A stretch of DNA of 64,000 nt from Diprion similis. Lineage: Eukaryota; Arthropoda; Insecta; Hymenoptera; Diprionidae. The notes under the pieces are model-generated. The model did not search any database and had not been told where the DNA came from. It worked only from the letters and a program-made list of their open reading frames with translations. The stretch is taken from the NCBI RefSeq assembly GCF_021155765.1, contig NC_060109.1, positions 2,939,001-3,003,000 on the forward strand, written 5' to 3'. The translations under genes and the position numbers were made by a program. Below, piece by piece: positions 49,741 through 61,975 of this stretch (position 1 is its first letter; every line of letters starts with the position of its first letter).

Positions 49741-51660
49741 AGTCAATCACACCTCAGTAGAATCACATAATGGTCACACTGGGTGAAATTCACTCAAAAC
49801 GTGATATTTTGCTTGCAAAAATGAGTTCTAAAAATCTAAAAAAAATATCTAGATATTATTTCAGGATCGCGCAAAAACTCTCTCAAATTTCGTTACCAAA
49901 ATTGCAGATTGTTTAAATATTGTAAAACATTTAAAAATGTCGGAAAAAGGTCATTTTTATTGCGCATGTTTTGATTAAACAAAGTTGCTTGTGAGATTAT
50001 TACGTTCTCACGAAAATCGGAATTATAGAGGAATGTTTATACCTGGAAAAAACGCGATAGTTCAAAATGATTACTATATGCGAATATATAATATAAATTT
50101 ATAATAAGAGTATAGACATCTCACTTTGACATGTTATAATTTAAAATGAAGACATTGTACGAAAACGTCTTTAAAGTGATTATAATTTGATATGATATAT
50201 ATATATATATATGTGGATTATACTTATCAAAAGTTATACCCTGATCCCTCCAATAACCTCCTATAAAACATGCATATATGCTCGCTAACATTTCTTTGCA
50301 TACCTCAATCCATATTTTCTAAAGCTTCTTATTGACGTTTTTGAAGATTTTGACATCTTTCGATCAAAAATTTGTAATTTTTTCAAGACTTTCCAAATTA
50401 TTTAAATTTTTTTTACGTTGCGAAAGATTAGTGCCAGGGTCAAATTGTTTCTGTCAAAAGTAAACTTATTTCGTATGACGTAGTACATTCACGTTTCTCT
50501 AGCAACGGTCGAATTATTATCATCATTTTATGTTAACCGCTATTCGTTCAAATCACTGTCTGTTATTAGTAATTTATAGTCAATGTGGGCAAATTATTAC
50601 AACGTATGATATAATAGTGCGTTGATAGTGTAACGTTTTACACATTTGAATTGACCAGTTAAAACATTATTCAAATTCAAAATTTAAAATCGACCATAAA
50701 TCGAACGCTATAGTTATAAGTCACGTTCGATTATAAAATTTTAATGTACTCCGAGCACCTTCAGAGTATTTTAGGTATGGAGTGAATAGAAGGAGAGATA
50801 TTTTAGGATTGTAAGAAATGAGCCGATTTTCCTACAAACAATGGTAGCACTAGACAGTTAAATGTAAGTTGTCCATCTGACGTGATGTGATTATACATGG
50901 TGTGCCTTAAGTCCGTGGGCCAAGGTATGTATCGAGGTGTGAGTATACATGGTGTTCCTAAAACTTCTACGCACGCTTCTTTCTTCGAGGTCAAAGCCCT
51001 CAAGTGAGATATATACCAATTTTCTAAAGAAATCCCTATATAGCTAGGGAATTATTTTTTTGGCGAACGCTGACCTGCTCGATGATGCCATCATGTATAA
51101 TTGTGATGTGAGTTACTCAAAGTCTTGCACATTTTTTCCCACCCAGATTCAACGTCACAACAATTAATCACCACCGATCTAGGGTATTTCGGCGTCGTTG
51201 GACACATCTTACTTAACTTCAGTCCCTCACACCACGGTATGTATAGCACAACTCTATGGTGCGTTCCGAAATTGGCTGGTAGCACTAAAAACTCCCTAGG
51301 GCAGAGAAGCGCAAAAGAGATAAAAGATTGTTGACAGCACCGAGACCCAATATCGGAACTCATCTATAGTAGACCAATCAAATCAATCTATGGCAGAAAA
51401 GTTCGAATTTCGTCGCTAGATAGTGCTCGAACCAGCCACTTGTTGTAGTGTAGAGTCCTTCCACTCCTTCCAAAACAACTTGTTGGAGTTGCGGGTGCTG
51501 CTGCCACCTGACAGTGGCTGGCTGCAAATCACCGAATAACTGAAAATCCGTATAAACTACGACAGCGTGCCACAGCTAAAGCGCTGTACAGCGCGTCGTT
51601 GATGTTGGGTGTTGTCAGTTACGTGTCGTTTTAATGTTGTGTTGTTAATTAAACGTAAGA
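49741..51660. other. Intergenic region upstream of transferrin 2
   Basis: No exon supported. It holds two copies of a short word, TATACATGGTGT (50890-50960), of a type frequent in insect dispersed repeats, a (TA)n run near 50195, and the dispersed repeat at 51165-51340. The final 200 bases are the likely transferrin promoter and 5' UTR. Confidence 0.5.
51165..51340 (+). repeat. Dispersed repeat, same two modules as 7110-7800 in another order
   Basis: Block A (about 51170-51230) then block B (about 51260-51325), both on the plus strand, with strong matches to the minus strand of the 7 kb copy. Here the blocks are adjacent and in the opposite order. Confidence 0.6.
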
Positions 51661-54600
51661 ATGGATTACGGTTCGAGGATGTGCTTGCTAATCAGTGTGC
51701 TCGTGGTTTATCAGATATTTCAATCTGCAAATGGTACAAAATTATCTCTATCCAAATATTTATCGAAACATTGATACGCTATCTCAGAGTAGTGAATGTA
51801 GTGCCCATCCTTTACGTTGCGTTAATTTATAGATCAGGAAGATTCGTATCAGATAAACCGATACGAATAATCTCATGCATGGCTAATTGATATAACAGTC
51901 TTCTTGTTTAATACACTCCAACGTCGATTACTAATAACAAAAGCATCGGTAACAGTCAATCAAACACTGGATGATTGCGAAACCGTTACTTTTTAATCGA
52001 TTCATAGTAGTAAATTGATCCATAATCATCGAGCAGGGATGAATCTCACCTTTAGTCAGGCTCGTTTGAACAATTAGAATTTTACCTGTGCGCAAAAATA
52101 TTTGCAACAATTAATACTTTGCAATTAATGTTTGATATCGTTATTGTTTTGTTTCTCGTTTTGTGTCAATGGCGGATGCTACTCAATACATCGTGACCGA
52201 TTTTAACATTATATCATTACACACCGTTAATATGATGATAGATTCCGATCGATCTAGGCGATTTATAAAATTTCAGATGAAAATAAACCTCGCTCCCTTA
52301 TTTTCTTAAAGCTACATCATCACAATCAACACAGCCGTATTAGAAATTATGCCTATGGGGCGTGGTTTAACACTCTCGCCGTATGTATCGTACGCATGTT
52401 CAGTCACGCGTGACTCATTCTCTGTTCCAGAATCATGAATAAAGTAATTTTCAACTTCTCATTGATATTTAGAAAATTTGTATGAATGATGAGATAAAAT
52501 TATGAAATATATAAAAAAAAGTTGTAAGCCTGTTGTTTTCTTTTCTGTTTTTCATTATTTCATCATATCTACTGTTTTTGTGCGCTGGTTGCTGTCATTT
52601 TTTATGTCAAATTTTGTTTGTAATTATAGTATTTGGTTTTGTTCTGTATCACGAGGATTTGTCAGGTGGACAAGTCAAAAAATTATTGCAATTCAAGAAG
52701 TAAAAAAAAACGTCGTCAGCTTTAACTGAAATTAATGAAACTAAATTTGGTTGCAACAATATCCCTTCTGTATAGATAATAATTGAAAACCTGTAAATTT
52801 GCATTGACTGAATAAGGTTAGTTCTTGACGATCATTGTTCAAAGATCTGCTCGGTTTGTTCCTGAAGCATTTGAATTAGATAATTTTGGCACGAATGTAA
52901 TTTACTTCACATTGCTAACAACTAAGCCCTCTCCACCAAACTTTACAATTTCCAATTTTTTCTCTGTGTTGAGGTAAAATTGGATCAATCACATTAAGAT
53001 GAATGAACCTAATTCATTTGTTGAAAATTTTAATGTTTGTATAATGATTCTTTAATTGTGATATTTTTGGATACAAGGTATACTAAATACGCCTCATTAC
53101 CTGTACTTGCAGGTCTATTGATTAACAACACCATCGTGTGGTGCACGGTATCGGATGCTGAACAGCGAAAGTGCGAAGCGTTCTCCAAAGCGGTGGACCA
53201 GAAAATATCAAGCTTTACGTTCAGGGATATATCTTTAGCATGCAAACAAGCATTCAACGAAGAGGCCTGCATGACCATGTTAGACGAAGAAAAAGCACAC
53301 TTGACCACATTGGATCCTGGGGAGGTATTCATCGCTGGAAGATACCACAGTCTTCTGCCAATTATGCAAGAAAAACTTGTTACCGGATTAACTAGTCAGT
53401 CCGCAGTAGCGGTAATAAAGAAAGGCGGACTGTCTGATGTTCTCTCCCTTAGGGATCTCAGAGGTAAAAAGGCCTGTTTTGCAGGAGTAGGAACTCAAGC
53501 TGGCTGGGTCATCCCGATACACACGGTACGCCATGATTTGTTTCACCAGCTTATGACGCACAAAAACAAAAGTCTTTGTTCCTAGTCAGTTAATATGTAA
53601 CCTGATTGGTACCATTCATCTCTGTAATTAGTTATTGTCATTTATATTGTAATTACTTGAGAACATTTGTCTCATCGACTCATTGACGGGTCTCATTATG
53701 ATAATCGTTCAAATTCATTTGGAATTAAAAGACTTTCTGGTTGCAGTTACGGAAGTGATTTTTATTTTGTGCCCAGATTTATATTTTCCAGTTACGGTAG
53801 AAAACTAAAATAGGTAAAGACTGTGTAGCCATGGCAACTAGAAATTTCTCTCGGTGGTGATTTCATGTATGCTGACAAAACAAAATATAAGTAAACTATT
53901 ATAATTTGTACTTTCAGTTAATGGAGCAAGGTGGAATGGAAGTGATTGACTGCAACAACCATGTGAAATCAACGATAAATTACTTTGGTCCAAGCTGTGC
54001 TGTTAATGCATTGATTGACAAATATAATCCGTTAGGTGAGTAGCAATGATTCTTGTAATAAGATAAGCACTGATAACTGATTATAATATTAAAAAGAATA
54101 TTATTTTGGTAGTATAAATGTTACTATCAAATCATTCATATTTCTTGTATATAGGAATATATATTTTTGATGAATATTGAAGAAAATTTAATTACCTTTA
54201 TCATTTTTCAGGTGACAATTCCGATCAATTGTGTAAGCTCTGTATAGGTAAAGTACCAGGTGGAAAATGTACGAACGCAGACCCATATGCTGGATACGAA
54301 GGTGCTTTCAAATGCTTACTTGAAGCTGGCGACATAGCATTCCTTGTTGATACAACAGTGCAAGAGATGACCTCGAATACTCTTGATTTGAGTAAGTCCA
54401 AGTATCAATACACAAAAGTTTGGTAACTTCGAAATTCAAGTGTTACAACATTCTTGACAATTATTATAGCGTCACCTTATCAAAATATTGAATATGAAGT
54501 GTTCATTAATTAATTGTTTCATAGATTCACCTAGCAAGGATCAATTTGAGCTGCTATGCACTGATGGAAGTCGTAGGCCAGTTGACGATTTTCGTAATTG

Positions 54601-56720
54601 TAATTGGGGCAGCGTACCATCGCGAGCGATTGTTACCTCATCTGCGACAGATGTGAACATGCGCAAACTGTATCAGAGATTTCTTATAACAGCTAGTCAG
54701 GAATTTTCCAACTCATCTGCAAATTCCAATTCCTCATTCACGAACGACAATCGTTTCGGAAATCGAGATGGTTATGAGAATAGACCTAGTTTTGACAACC
54801 GACAAGGCTATGATAGATCTGACGATCGTAATTATAACAATAACTTTTCTGGTAACAGAAATTTTTATTATCGTAACGGATCGGAAAACAATTTTGAGCA
54901 AGGAAACAATAACGGACTGTATCCTTCGGACCGACAAAGTCCAGGCTATGTGGAAAATCCCAATATAGCTGACATACTTCCTCTGGAGAATTTTGACTTG
55001 TTCGAATCATCTCCGAGATATGGAGAACATCATAATTTATTATTTTCGGTAATTGTCAATTTGAACTTTATTGTCTGAAAAGTCTATTTACTTCAAATTG
55101 CATGCCACCATTATTTGTCCTAACAATGATTATATTTTATCAGGATTCAACCAGAGAGTTTCATTTGTTAGCTGAAAAGGACCAAAACTATCCACAATAT
55201 CTTGGACGATCCCTGAATGCTATTTTGGCTGTTAGACATTGCCCAGTGAACAGAATGACTTTGTGCGTAACTTCCGAGCCTGAAATGGAAAAGTGTATTA
55301 AAATGAGGGTAAATATTGATGAATTCTATTATCTTATGTGACATTAGTAGCAACGATCATTTTTCATAATTATAAAAAACTTTGATTTCAGATCGCATTG
55401 AAGGCACAGTTGTTGAAACCAGAAATGGTCTGCTATAAGGGTCACAGTCAGATACATTGCATGCAGGCTATACAAAATGGGTGAGTAAATCTTGGAGATC
55501 ATCCAATTTAATATCAACCTAAAGTAACGAGAAAATGAATTTTATAATTATCAATCGATTTTCAAAACAAAGTTGGTGATATTTCAATTTAATACTATAT
55601 TAAGTCGACAATAGAGAACATCACTATTATCTACTTAAAATCTCACGTGTGATGAAGACATAATGCCAACGAAAAGTAAAAAAATTTGATGATAAATATA
55701 ACTGAGCATGATATTCTTCAAATTTCTTTTTTTACCAGAGATGCCGACGTGACGGAGTTAGATGCTAGCGACGTTTACACGGCGGGTCTGCGATATGGAC
55801 TCATACCGTTCATCTCCGAAGTCTATAATCTGGGCAGTCCTGACTACTACGTTGTGGCTGTAGCCAAGGAAGAGGACCCGACCACGGATTTGACATACTT
55901 GAAAAATAAGTACACTTGTCATCCTGGAATAAACACTGCAGCAGGCTGGGTCTATCCCTTGGCTTACTTGATTTCAAACGGATGGATCAGGGGCTATGGA
56001 TGTGATTCGGTGCGCGCAGCTGCAGAATACTTCACTAAATCCTGTATACCCGGTGCTCTGAGCACCGAATATAATACCGGAGTGCCGTACGACAATATGT
56101 GTGACTTGTGCCATGGAGCGAGCTACAGATACTGCCGCCGAGATGCTTCTGAAGATTATTTTGGATACACCGGTGCTTTCAGGTGTTTAGTCGAAGGTGG
56201 AGGCAATGTTGCTTTTGTCAAACATACAACAGTCGCCGAAAATACCGACGGTAAGCGAAGATCCACTTGGGCTCGAAACACGTTCACCAAAGATTTCGAG
56301 CTGTTGTGTCCAGACGGAACGCGACGACCTACAGGAAAATACATGGAATGTAACCTCGGAAAGGTTGCCGCCAATGCAATCGTAACACGAGGCGGATATT
56401 ACGGGTATAATGAAACCCAACTCAACGCTTATATCAATCTATTTGTTTATGCGCAGCAATATTATGGCAGGAAAGATCCCGACGAGTTCAGTTTCAGCAT
56501 GTTCTACAGCACGCCACCTTATAGTGATCTAATTTTCCAAGATGCTGCTCAACAGCTTGTCGTTATCCCACCTGAGAAGAGACAGTTTAGCGCGTATGTG
56601 GGGCCCGATTTTATGAGGGCTAGGAGAATTACTGACTGTAATGCTGGAGCTGCTGCTATTCAGTATACTATCATTGGATCATTCGCTATGGGACTTTTGG
56701 CTGTACTACTAGGCAGCTAG
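51661..56720 (+). CDS. Tsf2: Transferrin 2 (melanotransferrin-like, GPI-type), two-lobed
   Basis: Eight exons (51661-51733, 53113-53525, 53918-54035, 54212-54391, 54525-55048, 55144-55308, 55392-55480, 55739-56720) join in frame to 847 residues. Exon 1 is a signal peptide (hydrophobic CLLISVLVVYQIF, cleavage near SANG). Both transferrin lobes follow: N-lobe TLDPGEVF, PYAGYEGAFKCLLEAGDIAF; C-lobe ELDASDVYTAG, DYYVVAVAK, GYTGAFRCLVEGGGNVAFVK. The end is a hydrophobic tail (YTIIGSFAMGLLAVLLGS) after a small-residue stretch, as for a GPI anchor. The C-lobe keeps Asp and both Tyr iron ligands, but the His position reads Asn (VAANAIVTR). The N-lobe keeps Asp and one Tyr; the other Tyr (SQSAVAVIK) and the His (VPSRAIV) are replaced. 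An Asn/Arg/Gly-rich insertion occupies residues 322-408. In Drosophila the orthologue is needed for epithelial septate junctions. Confidence 0.95.
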
Positions 56721-59058
56721 AATCAAAAACGTCTTACCATTAGCTAGTGTTTACCTCATTTTTTTTTACCTGTACCGTATCGTGCGAATGACACATATAT
56801 TACGAATCTCCGAGTCGATTTCAAAATTACATTCGAAGACTGAGTACACGTCAATTAGTGCAAATGAATCTCATTTACAATTATACTTTTTACTGTTTGA
56901 AGTAGATAAAGCCAGAGTCACGACCTTTCATTCATAGTTCCAGGAATTATCACAAAAACCATAGCAACTATCAAAATTTTTGAGTTACTGGAGAAGTCAG
57001 TGAATTCTATTACAAACCTGAAATTTGTTACGCATTCCTGATATTTTTGAAACTGTAGCTCTACTATCGTGACAAAGTTATTTCATGGACATTACATTGT
57101 ACTAAATTTTTTTTGTTTTATCATTTTTTTACATAAAATTCTGATTGTACTTGTAAGAAAAATGGAAATAGTAATCGTGAGCGAATTCTATTTCGAGTAC
57201 AAAGTTTGTTGCATAATGTATTTGAATGATTATGCTAAAATCGTCTGGAGAAAATGAATTTTTAGACTAAAAAACCTGGACAGATCAGAGAATTTGGCAG
57301 AGTTAACAGTTAGTTTAATCTGAATAACTCGTTCAATTATTTACAAGCAACTTTTGAAAATTGTACTCGAGCATAATTCAGTTACGAATTTTTTAAATCA
57401 TTAAAAAAATATGATTAACAATCTACTTGTAGCAAGCATAATACGGTATATACATTAGGGTAACACTATTTCGCACTATACATTTTGATTTTTAATCTTA
57501 CTCAACATTATACTTAGGCCGAATTGAAGTTCCCAAGAACCGTCCACATTTGTCATTATTCAAGATTTGCATGGTACATTAGATTATCTAGAAATAGTTC
57601 TACTTTTTTGCTACTAAAACACCTAATTCAGGGAAACAAAGAAATTGAAAATACGTCACTTTTTCAACGTGTTTTTTTACGCGTACATTTTTTTCTTCCA
57701 AGTCTTACGTGAAGTATGAGCAGCTTTTGATTTATAGGCTAGAAATAATTATTAACTGTTGCTTTAAAATTTTGAAAAGTTTTTGTTTTTCTAAACTAAA
57801 TCTGTGTGTTTTTGAGGACGAATGAAAAGAATCCAAACCCTCTTATTATAATACATTTCTCAGTAATGTCGAAATAATTTTTTTTTCAAGTGGGCGATTT
57901 ACATGAAAGCAATTGTACTCTTTGGGTGAAACTAAGTTTTGTAAAATGAAGTCTGAAATGGTAGCTCACACTTACGTGTATGTATAATATATATATGTAT
58001 AAGCAAGTGTTCAAATTATTCAATAAGAAAAGTTTTATCAACAACCACGACACCAGGGATTAGTGACGTTTTTGAGCGTCTGCTGCACGTTTTATTTTCT
58101 GTCTATTATAAATTTTATCTCGCAGAGTATAAAAATAAACTAACAAATAACTCATCAATGATTATAAATCTACTTAATGTTTATTATTAGCAATGAAAAT
58201 CAATATATGACATGTTAGAAATTGAATAACCATACGGTGAGTTGGAACAAAACCGTTTGAATGTAATGTAAACGATATATTATAACTATAATTGCTCGTC
58301 TATGCAATATAATCGAATCCGTCCAATTTTTGTACATAGTGTAAGAGCTATTTATTATGCATGTACAATTATACAAATATAGATTTATATGTGTAACTTT
58401 TTTCAACTGATTTTAATCGATTTTTTTTATATACGATCACCAGTATGATGCATAAGGATATATCTTTAGTGCCTTGAATAAATATATTGTAGTATAAATC
58501 TCCATTTTTTCATGTATATGAAAATAATAAAAATAAGCCTATTTTTAAATTTTCCACTGTCGCAAGTCTTATTTTCCTGTATTCATACAATTTACCGATT
58601 GATACCTATATTTTTTTTTTAATATTTCAGCGTTAGACTTAGTTATAATTGCGATTTTTACAGGACAAAAAATAGTGGATATTAGCGTCCGTATAAATTG
58701 TTTTAATTAATCAAAAAACACGTTAGAAACCAACTTTCAGGAACTAAATTTAGGTACAGGAAAGCTAAATCAAACATTCGACAAAAGTATTTGTTCAAAT
58801 TGAAAAATATTCCAGAACTTTTAACATTCTTTTACATCCAGGTCAATCCAGAAAATTGATCTTATAGTTGTTGTGAGCTTTGATAAACTAGGAATACTAG
58901 CAAGATACATTGTTGAAGATTTTACTCATAATTAAAAGCATTAGTTATTTATAATGTAAATGTATATAAAAACAGTTCGACAATTAAAATCAAAGAACGG
59001 AATAGGTTTTAATTGATACAACAAGTATAAAATAGAGGACAAAAAACTATTATTTTTA
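56721..59058. other. 3' UTR and flank of transferrin 2
   Basis: AT-rich, with poly-T runs and several AATAAA signals. Short ORFs only, none convincing. No RNA gene or element seen. Confidence 0.55.
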
Positions 59059-60457
59059 CTATCTTGAACCTGATGCCAGTAATTTTTGTCTTTGGTGATG
59101 TTCTTCCTGAAACAAACAGAAAAATCATTGACCGTAAATCACAACGAGAAAACTTGGATCAACTTTCCGACTTTATCTTCTGTAAAGTATTAATAGAGAA
59201 ACAGTTTCTGTAATAAGAGTGGAATAATTTTTTTTTTTTTCACCATTAGGAATAAGCCTTATAGGCCATGTGCCATACAGTGTAATAATCAATCATGTGT
59301 ACTTCCAAATATCGGCGAACAGAAGTTGTCTGCGGTCAACGTAGTGTGCTACCTGGTAAATTCAACCATGAGAGTCTTTAGGGGTGAAGGGATCGGGGTT
59401 CCTCCTTTGACCGCTATGCAGCGCAGCGACGTATTGCTCTCGCGATGAAAGTTTTGTGTTCACAAACTTAAATACTGTACTAACACATCGTTACGGTATC
59501 GCTTCTCGGCTCATTGAGCTAAGATCAAAGTGTAGTATCTGTTCTTATCAGCTTAATATCTGATACGCTTCCCATAGGGAAGCCAGAATATTAAACTGGT
59601 TTTTGGAAACTGGCGGAGCGTCTGGGGCTTGCTCCGGCTCTGCCGTGGGTCGACCCTACTTTGCAGTACCGTAGGGAACGGCCTATTTTAACTGATTCAA
59701 ACTTAATATCGTATCGTCGATACGTGTATTAAAACTAAAACCTAGCAATTCCCAATCTTTATTCCTCGACTTTGTCGTGCAGTATCGAACACACCAATAG
59801 TTGGATCAAATTCTAGGCGACGGAAAATTTAATAAGCTGGAAAAACAAGTTGCTGCTATACTTTCAATTAACTTGAAAGTGAACAGTCCGTCAAACCGTT
59901 CCGCCTCGGAAACAGTTCGATGTAATGAATGACCTAATGAAACTAACAGCATTTTACAACGAAATAAGGGGCGTGAAAATTTGTCATGACCCATTTAATT
60001 TGAACTTCCGGGTCCACCGAAAATAAATCGATTTTTAATCCTTTAGCGACAGGCACAACGTATTCCTTCTTATCACTTTTTCTAAATAAACGATTATGGT
60101 TTTCCATTCAAAGTATTTAATTTTTTGAAAATTAGTACATTTTCAATTTTTTTTTAATTTTTCCTAATTTTTTATCCGAAACTTCTTCATCGGACCGCCA
60201 ATCCCTATCAGTTTAAGATTTTTCACTCGGCCGTTTCCGAAATCGTCGTAGAAGTTGGTTTCTAAACGTATTATTTATAAATTATTGATAGAGAAATCGT
60301 TCCTGTAATGATAGTGTAACAATCGAACATGTTTACTTACAAATACCGGTGGACAGAAGTTGTCTGTCTGACGCGAGCTTTTCTTCCGATTATTAGGTAT
60401 CGATATGTGGTGCATTCGAATTCTTCGAAAATTCTCTCGAAACCAGCAACTGTTCAT
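59059..60457 (-). CDS. Possible C-terminal continuation of the THEG-repeat gene (two exon pieces)
   Basis: A 39-codon frame from the ATG at 60457 runs to a perfect donor (GTAAGT at 60340-60335) in phase 0 and joins a 15-codon last exon (59106-59059) that has a good acceptor (TTTGTTTCAG) and reads EEHHQRQKLLASGSR. The ATG overlaps the TGA of the THEG-repeat frame as ATGA. A single-base frame change would fuse the two, so this may be the true 3' end of that exon. Otherwise it is a 54-residue small protein. Neither half shows a known domain. Confidence 0.4.
59192..59340. repeat. Diverged copy of 60284-60370
   Basis: TAATAGAGAAA..GTTTCTGTAAT and then AATC.ATCATGTGTACTT..AAAT.TCGG..ACAGAAGTTGTCTG correspond to 60284-60370, with about 65 extra bases in the middle here. 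The original covers the donor of the putative 60341-60457 exon; in this copy the donor is lost (GGAAGT). It lies about 150 bases before the U2 gene. Confidence 0.65.
59498..59684 (+). ncRNA. U2: U2 spliceosomal RNA
   Basis: About 187 bases beginning ATCGCTTCTCGGC. The branch-point recognition segment GTGTAGTATC is intact, as is TCTGTTCTTATCAGCTTAATATCTGATAC of stems IIa/b (two overlapping pieces read along the sequence). The Sm-site region reads GGTTTTTGGA; the usual core is ATTTTTGG. Stem III (GGAGC..GGGGCTTGCTCC) and stem IV (GGGTCGACCC..TTGCAGTACC..GGGAACGGCC) fold as expected. U2 pairs with the branch site in the A complex. Stem I is a clean GCTC ATT GAGC hairpin with one more base than in Drosophila. 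It lies antisense in the possible last intron of the THEG-repeat gene. No proximal sequence element could be named with confidence. Confidence 0.93.
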
Positions 60458-61975
60458 TTCGTTTCCCCGTGAAGCACGAAGCGTTTTTTGTATCCCTGTT
60501 TTTCGGAAGCTTCTTTGGCCGGCGAAGGTTTTATTGGAACGGCAGTAGTATCACCATGATTGGCTTTCGTATTTTCATTGTCATTAGTTGGCGATTTGGA
60601 GCATTTAGGTGCCGAGAGTTTCGAGATCCTTGGGGTGCAGGTGGCTCGTAAAGCATTTCGACTAACGCCGGAATTAGATATTATTTCTGGACTTTTTTCT
60701 TGCGGTAGGTTTGTTCGCTGCGTACTATTCTTTGGCGTCGCAAGCTCGACGAGTCTTTTCGATGCTGTATTAAGATAAGTATTATGAAAGTACAGAGAGT
60801 CGTGATAACGGTGGGTTTAAACTTTTAAGTATTTCTAACTTTAAATCCGTATGAATTACAGTTATCTAGCGAAATGGGACAGCTGCAAAACATTTTTGTT
60901 CCAATCATGGACGTAAAAAATTAATGCTGTTCTCAAATTCAAATAAAAGTCAAAAGTATAATACCTAGCAGCTATCTTGATCTTAAGAACATCTTATTAC
61001 AAACATGTCTTTCAATAATGTTTCAAATATCGAAATCGAACCTGTGGCGAATAACGCTGATTCTTGCACTGTTCCTGGTGATCGGATTCCCATTTCGAAA
61101 CGTACTCTCGGCTCCGCCAGTCTGGCAGTACGTTCGCTTATCTTGTATCCCAGCACTGACTTCTTCGTTGGGAGAGTTTCACACTTCATATATTCAGTTG
61201 CATCCAAAGCTTTTACCGAATTAAACAGCTTGAGAGGACTACGGTTTTTGAAACGTGATTTTTTTATCCGCTGCAGAGGGTAAAACAAAAGTCAGCGAAC
61301 TTAAATAGGAAAAAACTATTTCAGAAGTTTTTCGTGCACTCACACATGATTAAAAGCGCTTTTAGTTAAATTATGTACATAGGTAAATTTCGATTTAATG
61401 ATTTCTAATATAATTTGATCATGAGGTGGTAAATATAATCTTTAAATTAAGTCTAGAAATTTTCCACCAGGTTCTCTCAATATGATCATAATTTTTTTCA
61501 CATCCGACTGTAAATTGCAACGATTGCTTATGTCTACAAAATCTATAAAACCATCACCAGTTTGGTTTTGCATTAATTAACAAACTTTCGTATCAGTCAT
61601 GCATATACGATTATTGATAAGGCATGGCACTTAAATTTTAACGAATTCATCTCACAGACCGATATGCGTATCAACGACAAACAGCATTTTTTTTAAATAA
61701 AAAGCCGCAGTTTCGTAATATCATTCCAGATAATAGCAATCTAAACGTTTGTCGTTTCTCGTATTTCGCTGTCCGTATAATTTAAAGAAAAAGGCAATTA
61801 AAGTCATTTTGCTACTTGCTAGGTTATAAGATTGTAATTAAGGTTATAGTCTTCGGCTTACCTTTAAAGAAGTACTAGAATTTCGGCGATCCTGAGATGC
61901 GATTGATTTCGGTTTTGCGAGTTCGAGAAGGCGTTTGTAACGTTTCACACGTTCAGTCGTTTTCTTCTTGTATTT
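60454..61975 (-). CDS. THEG/SPMAP2-type repeat protein, internal and 3' exons
   Basis: Three exons in phase (61975-61862, 61270-61042, 60764-60454) code 217 residues up to TGA. They contain the Theg repeat, a short unit with the core LAxP[KR]: YKRLLELAKPKSI, SERTARLAEPRVRFE, SKRLVELATPKNS, and a weaker ISKLSAPKCSK. The rest is basic, Ser/Thr-rich and without fold. Theg-repeat proteins (THEG, THEGL) are testis-expressed and associate with sperm microtubules; the same role here is inference by family. The first exon starts at an acceptor, so a 5' exon is missing; I could not join one in phase from 62000-62520, where two coding-like minus frames exist. Possibly the same gene as 63488-63926. A frame change at the end is discussed under 59059-60457. 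Confidence 0.75.
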
